Below are positions 1 through 11,781 of a stretch of DNA of 64,000 bases, one piece after another. The notes under the pieces were generated by a model. It ran no database searches, was not told where the DNA came from, and saw nothing but the letters and a program-made list of their open reading frames with translations. The position numbers and the translations under genes are program-made. How positions within the stretch are numbered: position 1 is the stretch's first letter; each line of letters begins with the position of its first letter. The DNA is taken from assembly GCA_001600635.1 (NCBI GenBank), contig BCKL01000003.1, positions 1,628,235 to 1,692,234 on the forward strand, given 5' to 3'. The DNA comes from Leucosporidium creatinivorum (lineage: Eukaryota; Basidiomycota; Microbotryomycetes; Leucosporidiales; Leucosporidiaceae).

Positions 1-1672
1 AGAGAGTGAAGGCGTGGTGGAAGTCCTTGGCGTCCAGAGCGTCGAAGGCGAGTTGGAGGGTGCGGTCGCCCTGCGAAGGGTTGGTGGGAAGAGTGGGGTG
101 GGCTTCTGTAGGTGTGAAGTATCGAGTCAGTGCTGTATCGACTTTCAAAGCGAGCGAGCGAGACGCACGAGGACGGAAGGCTTCGAGGTAGGCCTTGATG
201 AAAGTAGGGGAGGGCAGGCGGGGTTCCCGAGTCTTGATGAGCTCGGCGGCCTTCTCGGTCGCGAGCTTCTTCATGACCTTCTCGACCGAGACCTGAGTCG
301 ACTCGGTTGCGAAGTTGTCGATGATGGCGGCGGCGGTGAAGTCTGTGAAGCGAGCGGAAAGTCAGCTACGGGCGAGGTGAGCCGTTGGGAGCTTGGACGT
401 ACCGCAAAGGGCGAGGTACAGCGACTCGACGCCTCCAATCGACTCCCGAGCGGTTCCACGGCGGTTGAGAGCCTTGATGTAGCTCGGGTCTAACCGAAGC
501 GCCGAAGTGCAGTCCTCGACGACCTTCTCCTGCTGGCCCATGTTGGTGTAGCCTGTTCGAGATAGCGAAGTCAGCTCTGTCGCTAGCAGTCAGCGGTCTT
601 CAGAGAGCCAAATCACTCACATGCAGCTCGGTTGCTGTAAAAGACGGCCTGCTCCTCGCACTCGATGGCCTTGGTGTACTGCACAACGGCCTCGGGGAAC
701 TTCTTCGCCGAATAGAGCTTGTTTCCCTTGGCCTTGAGCGACAGAGCGAGCTTTGATCGCTCGGCGCGGTCCATAATCTCGAGGTCGGCTTGCGAGGGAG
801 CTGGGGGCAGTGGGGAAAGGATGTTAGCTCGGTGCAAAACGTTTTTTAAAGGACAATGAGGCAGTTGCATCGACGAGCGAGATCGAGTCGAAGGGTGATG
901 CATCAGTTGTCACGAACAACCTCGGCTGACCCTGCCTCGACTACCTCCTCGCCGAGCGTTGAACTGCGTCCGCTGACCCCGGCTGACGCACGCGAGAGCT
1001 CGGGATGGGGGACTAGCACTACAGCGAGGTCTAGTGAGCCTCACTGCCTAAGCATCTTCCCATCAACGCCGCCGCCCCTCGCGAGAAAGCGTCATCTGCC
1101 GTGAGAGACCGCTCCAGCTGCCGACAAAGCTGCTGCGAGCCTCTGGGGACTAGCGGAGTGCAGCTGCGAGCAAAGCGATAAACGATCTGACCTCCCGCTA
1201 CACTGTAGCCAGGAGCGCGAGCCGAAAGCGCCCGTTCGTCCAGCTGTGCTCCTCCTGCAACTCGCTCTTCATACGCTCCGCCGAAGCTGTAGCCGAACAG
1301 CCTCAGCCGTCCAAGACTCTCCCGAGATTCCCACCAAGTCCCTGCAGCACGCTCGAACTCACCAGAATCGGCCTCAACATCCTTCTCGCCCGCCGCGCTC
1401 TTCTCGCTCTCACTGGTCTGTCCCGCCGCGGCGGTGGACCCAGCTACACCTTTATTCTTCTTGCTCTTCTTCTTCTTCTTCTTCTCGCCGTCCAATCCTG
1501 CTCCTCCTCCGCTCGACGATCCAGCCGAGCCCGAGGAAGCGCTGGTGGTGAGGTAGTAAGCTCCAGCGGCGGAAGCGGCGACGGCGGCGGTCAAGAGGAG
1601 GGCCCGACGGTGCGAGGTGATGAAGGTCGAAAGGGAAGAGGTGGCCGTAGCGGGGACTGGTGTAGCTGACAT
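1..1672 (-). CDS. TOM70: TOM70 mitochondrial import receptor (partial, C-terminus beyond window edge)
   Basis: TPR-type receptor of the outer mitochondrial membrane that binds chaperone-delivered precursor proteins. The ATG is at 1672-1670. Exon 1 (1363-1672) encodes a hydrophobic anchor around residues 20-40, then a Gly/Ser and Lys-rich linker (KKKKKKSKKNK), as in Tom70. Exon 2 (621-801) starts the first TPR with KAKGNKLYSAKKFPEAVVQY and ends in YSNRAAC. Exons 3 (403-552), 4 (169-342) and 5 (1-105) follow, and all junctions keep frame with GT-AG introns. The segment around 190-340 (IKTREPRLPSPTFIKAYLEAF) matches the Tom70 linker before the C-terminal TPR block. The gene runs off the left edge, so the C-terminal TPRs are not seen. 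The identification is firm; the exon ends are manual calls. Confidence 0.9.
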
Positions 1673-2015
1673 GGCGATATAGACGATGTTGTGGGAGCTG
1701 GTCAACCCTCCGTCGAAGGGGAAGGCACTTTTACGATGACGACGGGTTGAGTTGTTCACCTCGCTTGTTGCAGTGTGGTAGCTGGCTGGTATTATGTATT
1801 TAGACAGATTTGTATCACCAGCTCGCTGCGTCCTCTTTAGTGAGCTGAAGAAGTGCCGAAACCGAGCGATTCGGCCTTTGCGAAGGATCTACGAGACTGT
1901 ACAGCATCCTCCTCCGCCATGATCACGTCTCGCGGCCTCTCCATTGTCTACTACCTGGGTCTGCGAAACGTCGACTATCGAACGTCCTTCGCCGGCGAGA
2001 AAAAGAAGCCGAAAG

Positions 2016-2288
2016 TCAGCGCCGAACCTCTTCGACCGAGCCAAGCAAGCTCAACTCACCTTGTGCATCTCGCTGCATACCCTGAAAGTTTCTTCGAGGT
2101 TCAGACCCGGGATGTGAGCCTGGTGCTTGGGCATGACTACCGGTCACCCACTCCGAGTCGGTGTATTGCGAGGGCGAGCTCGGCTTGTCCTTCTTCACCA
2201 GTTGCTGTCGGAGGATAGGGAGTTCGGCAACAGCTCGTTTAACACGCGTCAGTGTGAGACCCACGTAGATGATTGCGATGAGAGCCAT
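2016..2288 (-). CDS. Possible small membrane protein exon, unassigned
   Basis: An ATG-initiated frame begins with a hydrophobic segment (MALIAIIYVGLTLTR) followed by a charged stretch (RQQLVKKDK). A good donor (GGTGAGTT) lies at about 2058, so the gene would continue downstream. In a second frame of the same strand, an ATG at about 2134 opens a compact peptide that runs into the same donor. The same strand also stays open and hydrophobic upstream, in frame with the first segment, at 2290-2420. I could not find a downstream acceptor that settles which frame is real, and I do not recognise the family. It may be a small multi-exon membrane protein lying between TOM70 and the long intergenic region, or noise. 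Confidence 0.25.
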   Translation of the reverse strand: MALIAIIYVGLTLTRVKRAVAELPILRQQLVKKDKPSSPSQYTDSEWVTGSHAQAPGSHPGSEPRRNFQGMQRDAQGELSLLGSVEEVRR

Positions 2289-3932
2289 GGCACGGAGCGA
2301 GGCAGGTAAGAGTGAGGGGGTTGGGAAGGAGGTCCCGAGAATGTTGATGGAGGGAAGTGCACGGGGTTGGTCGAGGGCGATTTGATGAGTAAGGAGAAGA
2401 GTAGCGATGTAGGAAAGCCTGCCGCTCTAAGTCCCGAAATACGTTCCTGCGAAGGCGAGTACGAGCGCCGACACAAAGTCCGAGCAGCAAGCGCGAGCAG
2501 CCCGAAGTAGCGACGGGACGTATCTACGTCTCGAGTCGAGCTTGCGACACGTGCAAGAGGATCTCGTGTGTCAAGTCAGCTCAGCAGAGAAGACAGCAGC
2601 CCTCTTGGCTCCCGGGCTTTCTTCGCAGCTCCACAGATTCCTCCGAGTCCCCTTTGCCTGCACCGAGCTTCGACGAGAAGGACCCCTTGGTTCAGCGAGA
2701 GCTAACCCTCAGCGATATTATCACGCTCAGAGCACTTCCTGCTGCCCGCAGCAGTTCCATCGCCCGCTTCTTCAAGCATGGCAACCTGAACCGGGTGCGC
2801 CGAGCTGGCTCCGAGCTCAGTCTGCGGGCGAAGTGAGCACGCGACGTGCAGACAGTACGCGTCTTAAGACCCCGCCGAAGGTTTGCAGTCCTCCAGACCC
2901 ATCGGAGCAGCCGTCGGCCCTACAAGGCCGGAGGCTGATCACCGAAGCTGGGGGCTGAACCTCTTGCCCGTCCTCTTCGAGCTGATACAGCTGGAGCAAA
3001 TAAGGAGGTCGGCTGGTGATATATCTCCGATCCAATCTTCCCACCGTACTCCACCAGCCGACCCTCGACGGCCACTGCAGCAAGCGAAAGAGGTGCATGA
3101 GACAGCTCACAACGAGCAGCAACAGAAAGCGGCTTTGCCGGCGCTCAAATACGTACACTACGGCTCTGAATGCATTTGACCAACCTCTGCGAGCAGCGCA
3201 CCGCTTGCCATCGCTGACAGCAGGCGGAACAGGTGCAAGCGAGCACGATCCCCCTGCTCGGCGTGAGCTCGATGGCTTGCCTTGGGAGGCTGGGCAGAAT
3301 GTACGGAGACATCGGGCGCCCAGCATCGGGTCGCTCTCAAGATCAGCAACTTGCGGCGGCTTGCAGGTCCCGCTACAAGAGTGACACAGGTCGTGAGCTC
3401 AAAGCGAGTCCCATGTGGAGATTCGGCGCTTAGCAGCGCCCGGAGGACAAAGTAACCATCACGGATCGCTCAGCATAGGTGAGAAGCAAATATACATGAG
3501 TGCGGTCCTCACCGCTCACGACCCTCGACCCTGGCCGGTCGAGGTCACTGCCGAGCATCGAGACGGCGAGACCATCTCCCGCCATCGTTCATGGACTGAA
3601 GTTTCCGCACAGCGAACGCATCCAGACGAGCATAAGGAAGGCTTTTCACGCTCCGTACGTACTGTGTGGCCCAAGTGCTGCTGCTTGGCTCTCAAGGCGG
3701 ATCCGGAGTGCGCCGAGCAGAGCCCTCCTTTCTGCCTTCTTACTCGGCCCTGTTCTGCAGCTCATGGAAATTCCCAGCTTGTTTGCAGGAGGCTTTCCGG
3801 TGTATCACCCCCGTCAATGCCATTCTCAGAGGCAGCAGCGGGCAGAGCGAAGCGTAGAGTGCCCCGCGAAAGTCAGGCTTCACTGGGAGAGTCTGCCCCG
3901 CGTCGCTCCAGAGTGAGCATTTTTCTGCAAGA

Positions 3933-3954
3933 CCCCCCCCCCCCCCCCCCCCCC
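3933..3954. repeat. Poly-C tract (22 C)
   Basis: Uninterrupted run of 22 cytosines, followed after one T by further C-rich sequence. It is the first of two tracts that lie 85 bp apart. Confidence 0.95.
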
Positions 3955-4039
3955 TCCCCTCGTCGCCAGAAGCTCATTCGCCGGGCACAAAAGAGAGCTC
4001 GGTTTTGTCAGCAAAATATACAGAGCCCGGTCGCCTCCG

Positions 4040-4080
<41 letters not shown>
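4040..4080. repeat. Poly-C tract (41 C)
   Basis: Uninterrupted run of 41 cytosines as printed; the true length may differ, because homopolymers are error-prone in assembly. On the other strand it is a poly-G run able to form G-quadruplexes. Open frames that cross it encode poly-Pro or poly-Gly and are not credible genes. Confidence 0.95.
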
Positions 4081-5351
4081 ATACAATCAGTGGTGAAGAA
4101 GTGAAGGGCCTTTCGCATGGTCGTGCAACCGGCTGAGTGCCCTGCTCCCTGAACAGAGCAACTCGAGCCGCGATCGCCGAGCTGGCCCCAGCCTCTCCAA
4201 GGGTCCACAAGTTACAAGCTCACGTCTGGCGTGTGGCTGTGTATGTAGAAGATCGGGCATCCATCACAGCAGCGGAGCTCGCCTCCCTATAGGAGAAGCG
4301 AGGCTCATCGCCGAAGGGAGGGTGGGAGCTGGCGAAAACCTCGGCCAGTGTAAGCAACTACTGGAGCCCAGCGATATGAGGAAGTACATAAGCTGTGGAA
4401 CTTTGACTGCTCGTCAACATCTCATCATTGACCGACCAGTCGCCTTCGGCAACCAGCCAGTGAAGCGAAAGAGGGCCGAGCGAGTGCAGCGCTCGGCGTT
4501 GGCTCAGCTCGGATTCAGCTCGAGGCAGGCTCATTGCTGCGATGCACGCCGTCGACCCGTCGCATACCACATCACTCACGACCGCTGTTCGGGAAAGACG
4601 CTGAGAAGGGAGCCAACAGCTGCATCAGGCGAGAGAGCGAGTTGGCTCGGCGTAGAGAGAAAGGCTGCCAGACCGCCCCTGGTCGAGCATGCAGCGGCGG
4701 AAAAATGTACTCGAGTCATCTCCCGACAAGAACAAGCAGCCCCCCACCCGTCATCCTCGACGGCGAGCGAGAGAGCTGCAGTCGAGGTTGAGAGGCCCGC
4801 TCAGAGCCCCCAGGCGAGCGAAACGTGAGCTCGGAACGCACAGCATAGCGTACGACTCGGCAACACATCTCGTGCTATCTCTTACCCCCTCGTAGTTCTT
4901 ACTACGAGAGAGACACGAGAGGAGCAGCGAGCTCGAGAGTCGGTCGGGATTCAGCGGCTTGGAGCTGTAGCTGAGTGCAGCAGAGCAGGCGCGGAAGCAG
5001 TATGGCTGTAAGGTGATACTCTGAGTGAATCAACAGTCGAGCAAACGAGACAAGTAAGAAGCAGCAGGAGACGGTCAAAGCTCAAGCCTCAGCTCAGCTC
5101 CAGTCCAAGTCCAAGCTCAAGCTCAAGAGAGGGTCTCGCTTCTGCTACAATTCAAGCTCACCTCTTTCGGTCGAACAAAAGGAGGAGCTACAAGGCTACA
5201 GCTCCCGCCTTCGTCTGCACTTCCCTACAGCAGCGGGCCCTCTTCGAGTGCACCTACCTCCGACCTCACGCGCCCCCTCGTCGCTCTTCGGCTCGCCTCT
5301 TCGCTCTTCTCGTGCCGTTGCCAGGGCAGCTACGAGTATAGCAGAGTATTG

Positions 5352-5550
5352 GTGAGTCACTGCTCTAGTGTAGCGCGCCCCTCGGCTCATCGTACAGCAG
5401 AGAACTGACCCTCTTTGTTGCGTTGCTCCACCACCTCATCCGCCTTGCTCGCTCTCTACCAGGCGCTCTTCAGCTTTTTGTGCACCGAGCTAGGTAGGAG
5501 GGTATCGCTGCCTGAGAGCTGTGTAGTAACTGACCCTCGTTCTACCACAG
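5352..5550 (+). other. Two probable 5'-UTR introns of KIN1
   Basis: The first runs from a GTGAGT donor at 5352 to an acceptor at 5461-5462 (CTACCAG), with a CTGACC branch site near 5405. The second runs from GTAGGA at 5494 to CCACAG at 5550, with branch site CTGACC about 20 nt upstream. The KIN1 ATG follows 13 nt after the second acceptor. Both have the same architecture as the coding introns of the window, so the KIN1 leader is transcribed and spliced. Confidence 0.6.
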
Positions 5551-5563
5551 AACCGACCTCAAG

Positions 5564-8500
5564 ATGAGTACCGCGTCTACCGAGCCGCCCTCCGGCTCAC
5601 CAGCAGGGACAGGCCTGTCCAACCCGATTCCAATGGCAGCGGTAGCAACGTCGCATGTCGACCAACCCGGCTCGCACTCCCCTCCGCAACCGCCGCTCGC
5701 CTTCTCCCCTTCGGACCATTTCAACTCGTCACCCCCAGCTCCACCGCCGCTTACGCTGGACACCTCAACCGACCCGCTCGTACAGCACAAGCAACACCCA
5801 GCAGACCTCGTCTCATTGCAGAACCCCGACCCGCACACTTCCCCGCCCGCCTCGCCAGTAGAGAGCTCCACGGACCACCACCATCACGCTCACTCGTTCT
5901 CCCAGGCGTTCGACGACGACGACCAGTCGGCTGCCTCGTTCCCTACAGCAGAAGGCGGATCGCATCACCATGGTCGAGGCGCAGCCAGCTCCATCCTCAG
6001 CGCGAGTGAGAATGGAGTGACGCTCGGGCACGGCAGCGAGGGAGGGCACGGGCATGCCGATTCGCCGAGGCTGAATGGGAGGAGGAGAAGTGGGAGTGCT
6101 TTCGGGGATAGTCAGGTGTTGGTCGAGTCGGATGCTGAGGGGGAAGAGTCGCACGCGGAAGACGGCGAGGAGCAGGACGGCGAGGAGCAGAACGGCGAGG
6201 GAGAGGAAGCAGGAGATCAAGTCGAGTCACTCGTACCTCTCGCATACAGCGCCAACCACTCTACCACGCCCTGGCCGATTCCCTCCGCCAATGCGACCCC
6301 TCGGAAATCTCACGGCCGAAGTCAGTCCGTCGCCTCCCCTTCCACCTCCCGCCCTCCTTCCTCTTCCTCCTCGCCCCGCCAGCCCCCATCAACTTCAGCA
6401 TCCAACGAACGGCCGTCTTCCTCGCGCGATGGCACTTCCGCCGAGCGAGAACGGGAAAGGGAGCGGGAACGAGAACGAGAACGGCGAGGGGACCGGCGGG
6501 ACCGAGAACGGGAGAGGGAGCGGGAAGCTGCTGGCGCCAATGGGAGAGAGAAGGAGCCACGGAGTGGAGAGAAGGAGCGGGAGAAGGAGAGTACGAGGAG
6601 CCGGAGGGTTCTCGGCGAGTGGACGATGAGCAAGACGCTCGGCGCGGGTAGCATGGGCAAGGTCAAGCTTGGCATCAGTGGAGTCACTGGAGAGAAGGTG
6701 TGTCGACTTTCTCTCTCCTCTTTCACCTCCGACCGAGCTTACCGCTGACACTCGCCGCTTCTCTCTCAGGTCGCCATCAAAATCATCCCCCGCTTCACCT
6801 CCACCGCCGCCGCCAACCGACCCCCACCGAAACCCTCATCCAAGGACGCCGCCGCCGCTCCCTCCGCCTCCGAAGAGAAGGAGTTCAAGCCTCCGACCGC
6901 CTCTTTCCTCGCCAAAGCCGCCGCCAAGGATCAGAGCAAGGAGGTTAGGACAATGAGGGAGGGTAGTCTGAGTCTGCTGCTGCATCATCCGTATGTGTGT
7001 GGGATGAAGAGTATGATGCTGTACCCCGTTCGTCCACCTCTCGCTCGATCCCGCTCTCTCGGCGCTCGCTGACCTCCCTTTCTCTCGCCCTACCTCCCTT
7101 CGACCTCGACACCAAATTGATCACGCAGAACCACTACTACATGATCTTCGAGTACGTCAACGGCGGCCAGATGCTCGACTATATCATCTCCCATGGACGC
7201 CTGCGGGAACGGAGCGCGAGGAAGTTTGCGAGGCAGATTGGGAGTGCTCTGGAGTACTGCCACGCCAATTCGATTGTGCACCGAGGTGAGTACTTGGTTC
7301 TTCTCTTTGAGTGCTCGGGCGACGGCTCTGCTTGAGTTGGCTGAGTGTGGGAGAAGCGGACGAGGAAGGTGGGGAGCGCCGAGGCTCGACGACGATCACT
7401 GACCCTCGCCCTCGCACTGCGACAGACCTCAAAATCGAGAACATCCTCATCTCAAAGACGGGCAACATCAAGATCATCGACTTTGGCCTCTCGAACCTCT
7501 ACTCCCCGACCTCCCACCTTTCGACATTCTGCGGTTCCCTCTACTTTGCCGCTCCCGAACTCCTCAACGCCAAGCCCTACACAGGTCCCGAGGTCGACGT
7601 CTGGAGCTTCGGTATCGTCCTCTACGTCCTCGTCTGCGGCAAGGTACCCTTCGACGATCAGAGCATGCCGGCGCTGCATGCAAAGATTAAGAGGGGCCAA
7701 GTCGAGTACCCTGGATGGCTGAGTGCTGGTGAGTGGTCTGCTTCTCGTTTCTGACTGTCTCTCTCGACGAGCGTAGAGGAAGCGATCGCCGAGCCGAGCT
7801 GACCTCGCCCATCGCTCAAACAGAATGCAAGCACCTCCTGTCGCGCATGCTTGTCACCACTCCCGCCTCCCGCGCCACTCTCACAGAAGTCCTCGCTCAC
7901 CCTTGGATCGTCAAGGGCTTCTCCGGCCCTCCCGCCTCTCATCTCCCTCCTCGCTCTCCCCTCCGCGCCGACGACCTCGACCGCGAGATCATCAAAGGCA
8001 TGGTCGGCTTCGAACTCGGCTCGGACGACGAGATCTATGAGAAGTTGAGGGACGTACTGTCGAGCGATGGATATCGGCAGGCGGTGAGGATGTGGGAGGG
8101 GAGGAGGGCGGCGGGGTTGGGGAGCCTGGGGGAGAAAGAGGAGGGGAGGGAGAGCGACAAGGAGCGGCCAGCGACGAGGGTTGATGGCAAGGATATGAAG
8201 GGGCTGGGGAGGAGCCCGACGAACAAGAGGTTCAGTGGGTTGGGATTCTACGGCAAGAAGCTGGCGGGAGGGCTCAACGCTGCGTTCAGCGCCGGAGGGT
8301 CGGGAGGAGCGAGGAGTTCGGACGACTCGGATGGAGGAGGAGGAAGTCATGGTCCCTCAAACGGGCATCATGCAGGAGTAAGGGCCGAGTCCCTCGATCC
8401 CACGAGGGGATACCACCCGCTCATCTCGCTCTACTTTCTCGTAAAGGAGAAGGTCGAGCGCGAGAAGATCTGGGGACCAGGCGTCTTTGCTTCCTCCACT

Positions 8501-10248
8501 CTGTCCCTCAACGGTCCTCCTCCACCTCCCGCTCCCGCCATGGCCTACCAAGCCGGCTCGGGCCCAATCCCCGTCGCTCCTCCTCCCACCGTTTCGGGCA
8601 TCAAGCCTCCTCCCTCCGCGCTCTCCGCCACAGCTCCCAGCGACGTCTCCGCCCCTCCCATCGCTTCGCCTCTCATCCCCATGACACCTCAACCTCGTCA
8701 ACGAGCGACAGGCGAGGAGTACCCTCAGCACCCTTCCACCGCGCCTCAAGGATCTCGAGTGGGAGACGACTACCGCTTCGCCTCCAACTCGGCCTCGAAA
8801 CGCTCCTCGTTCCACCCCGCCTCCTCGGCGCCCAACACTCCCGTCCTCACCTCCCAATTCGCTCAGCGCCCTCGGTCTTCCTACGAGCCCGCTTCGCCGA
8901 CGCCTCAGCGCACCTCGCACATCATCGACCGCACAGGCTCGGGCGTCGGCTCGCACACTCAACAAGAGCCTTCCTCCTCCCTCGCCGCCCCCGACGACGT
9001 TCCCCTCTCGTCTTCGCCTTCAGGCTTCGCTCGCCGCTTTGGCTCGCTCCTCGGTCGATCCTCCTCGACCAACGCGGACTTCAAGCCCGGCCATCGTCAA
9101 CGCGCTTCCATCGCCGGCACCTCCCACCGCGCCAGCACCAAGACGCCCGCCTCGGCCCTTCCTCAGGTCACCGAAACGAGCATTCGCGCCTCGGGCAGCG
9201 ACGTGCCGCTTCCGAGCCCACCAGAGGGCAAGGCGGTCCATCGCTCGAGCACGGTCGGCGAGCTCAGCCCCAACAGGCATCAGAGGGGGGTGTCGATGGG
9301 AGCGGAGAGCTTGGGACGATCGACCATCGGCGCAGGAGCGGCGGGAGACAGGAGGAGGATGGTCAGCATGAGCTCGAGCTCGCGCCCCCGGACCTCGGGA
9401 GACGTGCAGAACATGTTCGACGAGGTCGAGGAAGAGTTGACCGACTCGGCTGCCACGGGAGGAGCGCCATCTACGGCGCAGGATCGACACCACCAGGACG
9501 AGCCACCGCATCAGCTTCAGCAGGACGTCGGCTTCGTTGGACGAACCGCTTCCGCTTCGGGCGCTGGATCCGACCAGGCCAAGCCCGTCTGGCTCAAGGG
9601 GCTCTTTTCGGTCACCACCACTTCAACCAAGCCCATCGCCACAATTCGATCTGACCTCATTCGCGTGCTGGATCGTCTCGGAGTGCAGCATCGCGACGTC
9701 AAGAGCGGATTCGAATGCGCTCACGTGCCGAGCATCGACCTGTCGAGCGTTGGAGCGGGCAAGAAGGATCAAGGCGGGAGGGGCACGATTCGGCGACGGG
9801 CGAGCAACCTCCTCCTCTCGAGCGGCGGGAGTCGCAAGGACAAGGACTCGACCACCGCCAACGCCGACGACTCTTCGACTTCGCTCGGCAACGCTCAAGG
9901 AGGAGGCCCTACACACGCCGCCTCGTCCACCTCGTTCGACCCCATGTCCCCGACCCTCGACTCGCAAGCTCAAGGATCGCCGAACCAGCCCCAAGCCGCT
10001 CGCTTCAACTCGTCGACCGCAGAAGGCAGCAGCGTCTCGAGCGAGTTGATCGTCAGGTTCGAGGTGTTCATTGTTCGGATGCCTCTGCTCCCCGGCATCA
10101 GCGGACTGCAGTTCAGGAGGATCGGAGGCAACGCCTGGCAATACCAGATGCTCGCTCGCCGAGTTCTCGCCGAGCTCAAGGTTTGTTGCTGGTCTTCGTT
10201 TGATTCGTCGCTCTGTAGCTGATTTTCCTCTTCTCACTACAGCTCTGA
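5564..10248 (+). CDS. KIN1: KIN1/PAR-1 (MARK) family Ser/Thr protein kinase with KA1 domain
   Basis: Cell-polarity and exocytosis kinase of the Kin1/Kin2/PAR-1 family, about 1,400 residues. Exon 1 (5564-6697) encodes a long disordered N-terminus with His and Arg/Glu runs (near 6445-6530), then the kinase Gly loop [11 protein letters not shown]. Exon 2 (6770-7020) has VAIKII and ends at [12 protein letters not shown]. Exon 3 (7129-7285) has [20 protein letters not shown]. Exon 4 (7426-7728) has [14 protein letters not shown] and an activation loop ending AAPE. Exon 5 (7824-10180) holds the rest of the lobe, a Ser-rich spacer and the KA1 domain (about 9600-10180). The terminal exon (10243-10248) encodes only Leu and the stop, which restores the family's Leu-Lys-Leu end. 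Oddity: the exon 2/exon 3 junction does not keep frame with the only GT and AG available (7021, 7128). Family call firm. Confidence 0.93.
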
Positions 10249-10527
10249 TCGTCGCCTCTTGATTATTTCTCCCTTCCCACCACACACGCCCTCCTCGTTC
10301 GTATAGCAGAGCTCCCTCTCCTCTCTTCAGCTCTCTTCCCCCTTCGTTTGGTTACTCATGATAATTACGCAAAAAGCATCGTTCGACTCAAGCCGATCCT
10401 GAGAGCCTTCGCTGCAGCTTTCGAGAGACCGCCCGAGCGAACGACTTGGCCGCGAGAGGTCGACTCGTCTCTTGCCCTCCCGCTTCTCGCTTCGTTTTTC
10501 TCAAGTCCACCTACGCCGCCTCGGACT

Positions 10528-11363
10528 ATGGAGCACACTACACCTAGCAGCGCTACCAACTCGGACAGCGAGGAGAGCTACCAGACCGAGCCTCTGCTCC
10601 CCAGCACGGTCAGCGACGAGACGGAACAGCAGCCCGCCGGACAAGAGCAGCCTCGCGAAACGGCGAAGCAAGAGAGGTTGTGCGTGGCTCAGAGCTCTGA
10701 GATTTCAGTGGACTAACCCTCCTCCGTTGCTAGGCGTCGTAGGACGTCTCTCCTTCTCGGCTTCGCCGTCCTCTCGATTTGGATCGCCCACCTCTCTTTC
10801 AGCATCGCTCGACGAGCTCTAGCCTGGTCGAGCCGCTCTGGAAGAGTATCGAGCAAGGAGCGTTCGAGATGGATATGACCGAGCTGTACTTCGACGCGCA
10901 GAATGCCGCCGCTGCGAGGTGGTCTTTGGCGCGATTCGCGAACGGCTCGTAAGTTCGGCGTTGTTCCCTTCTCAGTTTCGGCCTACGTCTGTCTCGTCAA
11001 GGAGTGTCTGACCCTTTCTTCCAACATCATCAGCGAAGAATGGGTACCCCGTCTACAACACTCGCCGCAAATGGACCTTCGGCTACAGCTCGACGTCGCC
11101 CTTCCTCGGCGATGAGATCCTCGTCAGCTCGTGCGTTATCGACCTGGACCACACCTGCGAGTCTTCTCCCGACTCTCCCGACAAGGAGGTCCTCGGCTTT
11201 GAGCTCGCTTTGGCCGAGACGGACGACACGCACAAGGGTTGGTGGGAAGCAAGGACAGCTGGTCAGGCGTTTAAAGCTGGAGCGGAAACTCGTCTTCCAC
11301 GCCGAAGCTCCCACATTATCTTCGCCGCTTAACGTCACCATCTACTCGATTGCTAAGCATTGA
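10528..11363 (+). CDS. Type II membrane protein A, unknown function, frame disturbed
   Basis: The ATG at 10528 opens an acidic Ser/Glu-rich cytosolic tail of about 50 residues. An intron (about 10677-10734) follows, then a transmembrane helix (LLLGFAVLSIWIAHLSF). Downstream, segments in other frames clearly belong together: VEPLWKSIEQGAFEMDMTELYF (10829-10890 region), a GTAAGT intron at about 10949, the part with WTFGYSSTSPFLGDEILVSS, and a C-terminal beta-rich end closing in SIYSIAKH-like residues before the stop at 11363. Joining them needs about three single-base frame changes that introns do not explain. It is therefore either a decaying gene or one with assembly indels. The C-terminal part resembles the product at 42767-43754 (SPFLG/SPYLG, LVFHA/LSFHA), so the two are probable paralogues. 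No known family recognised. Confidence 0.5.
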
Positions 11364-11781
11364 GCGCATGGCAGAAGATGAGAGCTCTTGGCTCTGCTGT
11401 GTCCCCCGTCATCACCGTCAACGCTGACGCCTGTCGCTCTGCCCCTTGCCTTTCGCAGCTGTAGTTGAGCTCGCTTGATACGATACCTTGATACGCCGAT
11501 ATAGCTTGGACTTGTGCTGGAGTGGGCCGGAGAGAGCGGAGAGCAGCAAGCACCGTCGCGAAAGACTGGCAGGCGAGCTCGGCAAGAGCAGGAAGCAAGG
11601 TCTCTCACGCTCTTCGCTTCCATCTACACTCGAGCGTCGTCAGTGAGAGTAGCAGTACATTTTTAAAAATTACGCGGAGACTACTATAACAGCTACAAAG
11701 CCTGAAAACGTCTCGCTTTCGTCGACAAGTAGAGCTGACTCGGAGCTCGAGCTCGGCGCAACGTCCCGGCAGTCTTCCTCG
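11364..11781. other. Convergent intergenic region
   Basis: The 3' ends of type II protein A (+) and the four-helix membrane protein (-) face each other across 418 bp. An AT-richer patch lies near 11660-11700. No gene or clear signal seen. Confidence 0.5.

Larger units (their letters stand above)
2590..5350. other. Long gene-poor interval upstream of KIN1
   Basis: About 2.7 kb in which no reading frame looks like protein: the open frames are short, Arg/Ser/Pro-rich and unsupported by intron signals. It holds two long poly-C tracts and many copies of short CTCGGCG/CGCCGAG words. Near 5090-5130 there is a short run of CAAGCTC/CAAGTCC repeats. The 3' end grades into the transcribed leader of KIN1. 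It could be a long regulatory region, a non-coding transcript or decayed sequence; nothing seen decides between these. Confidence 0.5.

Noticed and set aside
14-493. 159-codon plus-strand frame
   Set aside because: It is antisense to TOM70 exons and starts at GTG.
3415-4104. Long plus-strand frame ending in poly-Pro, and antisense poly-Gly frames at 3880-4210
   Set aside because: The open length comes from the poly-C tracts; composition is not protein-like and no intron or start context supports a gene.
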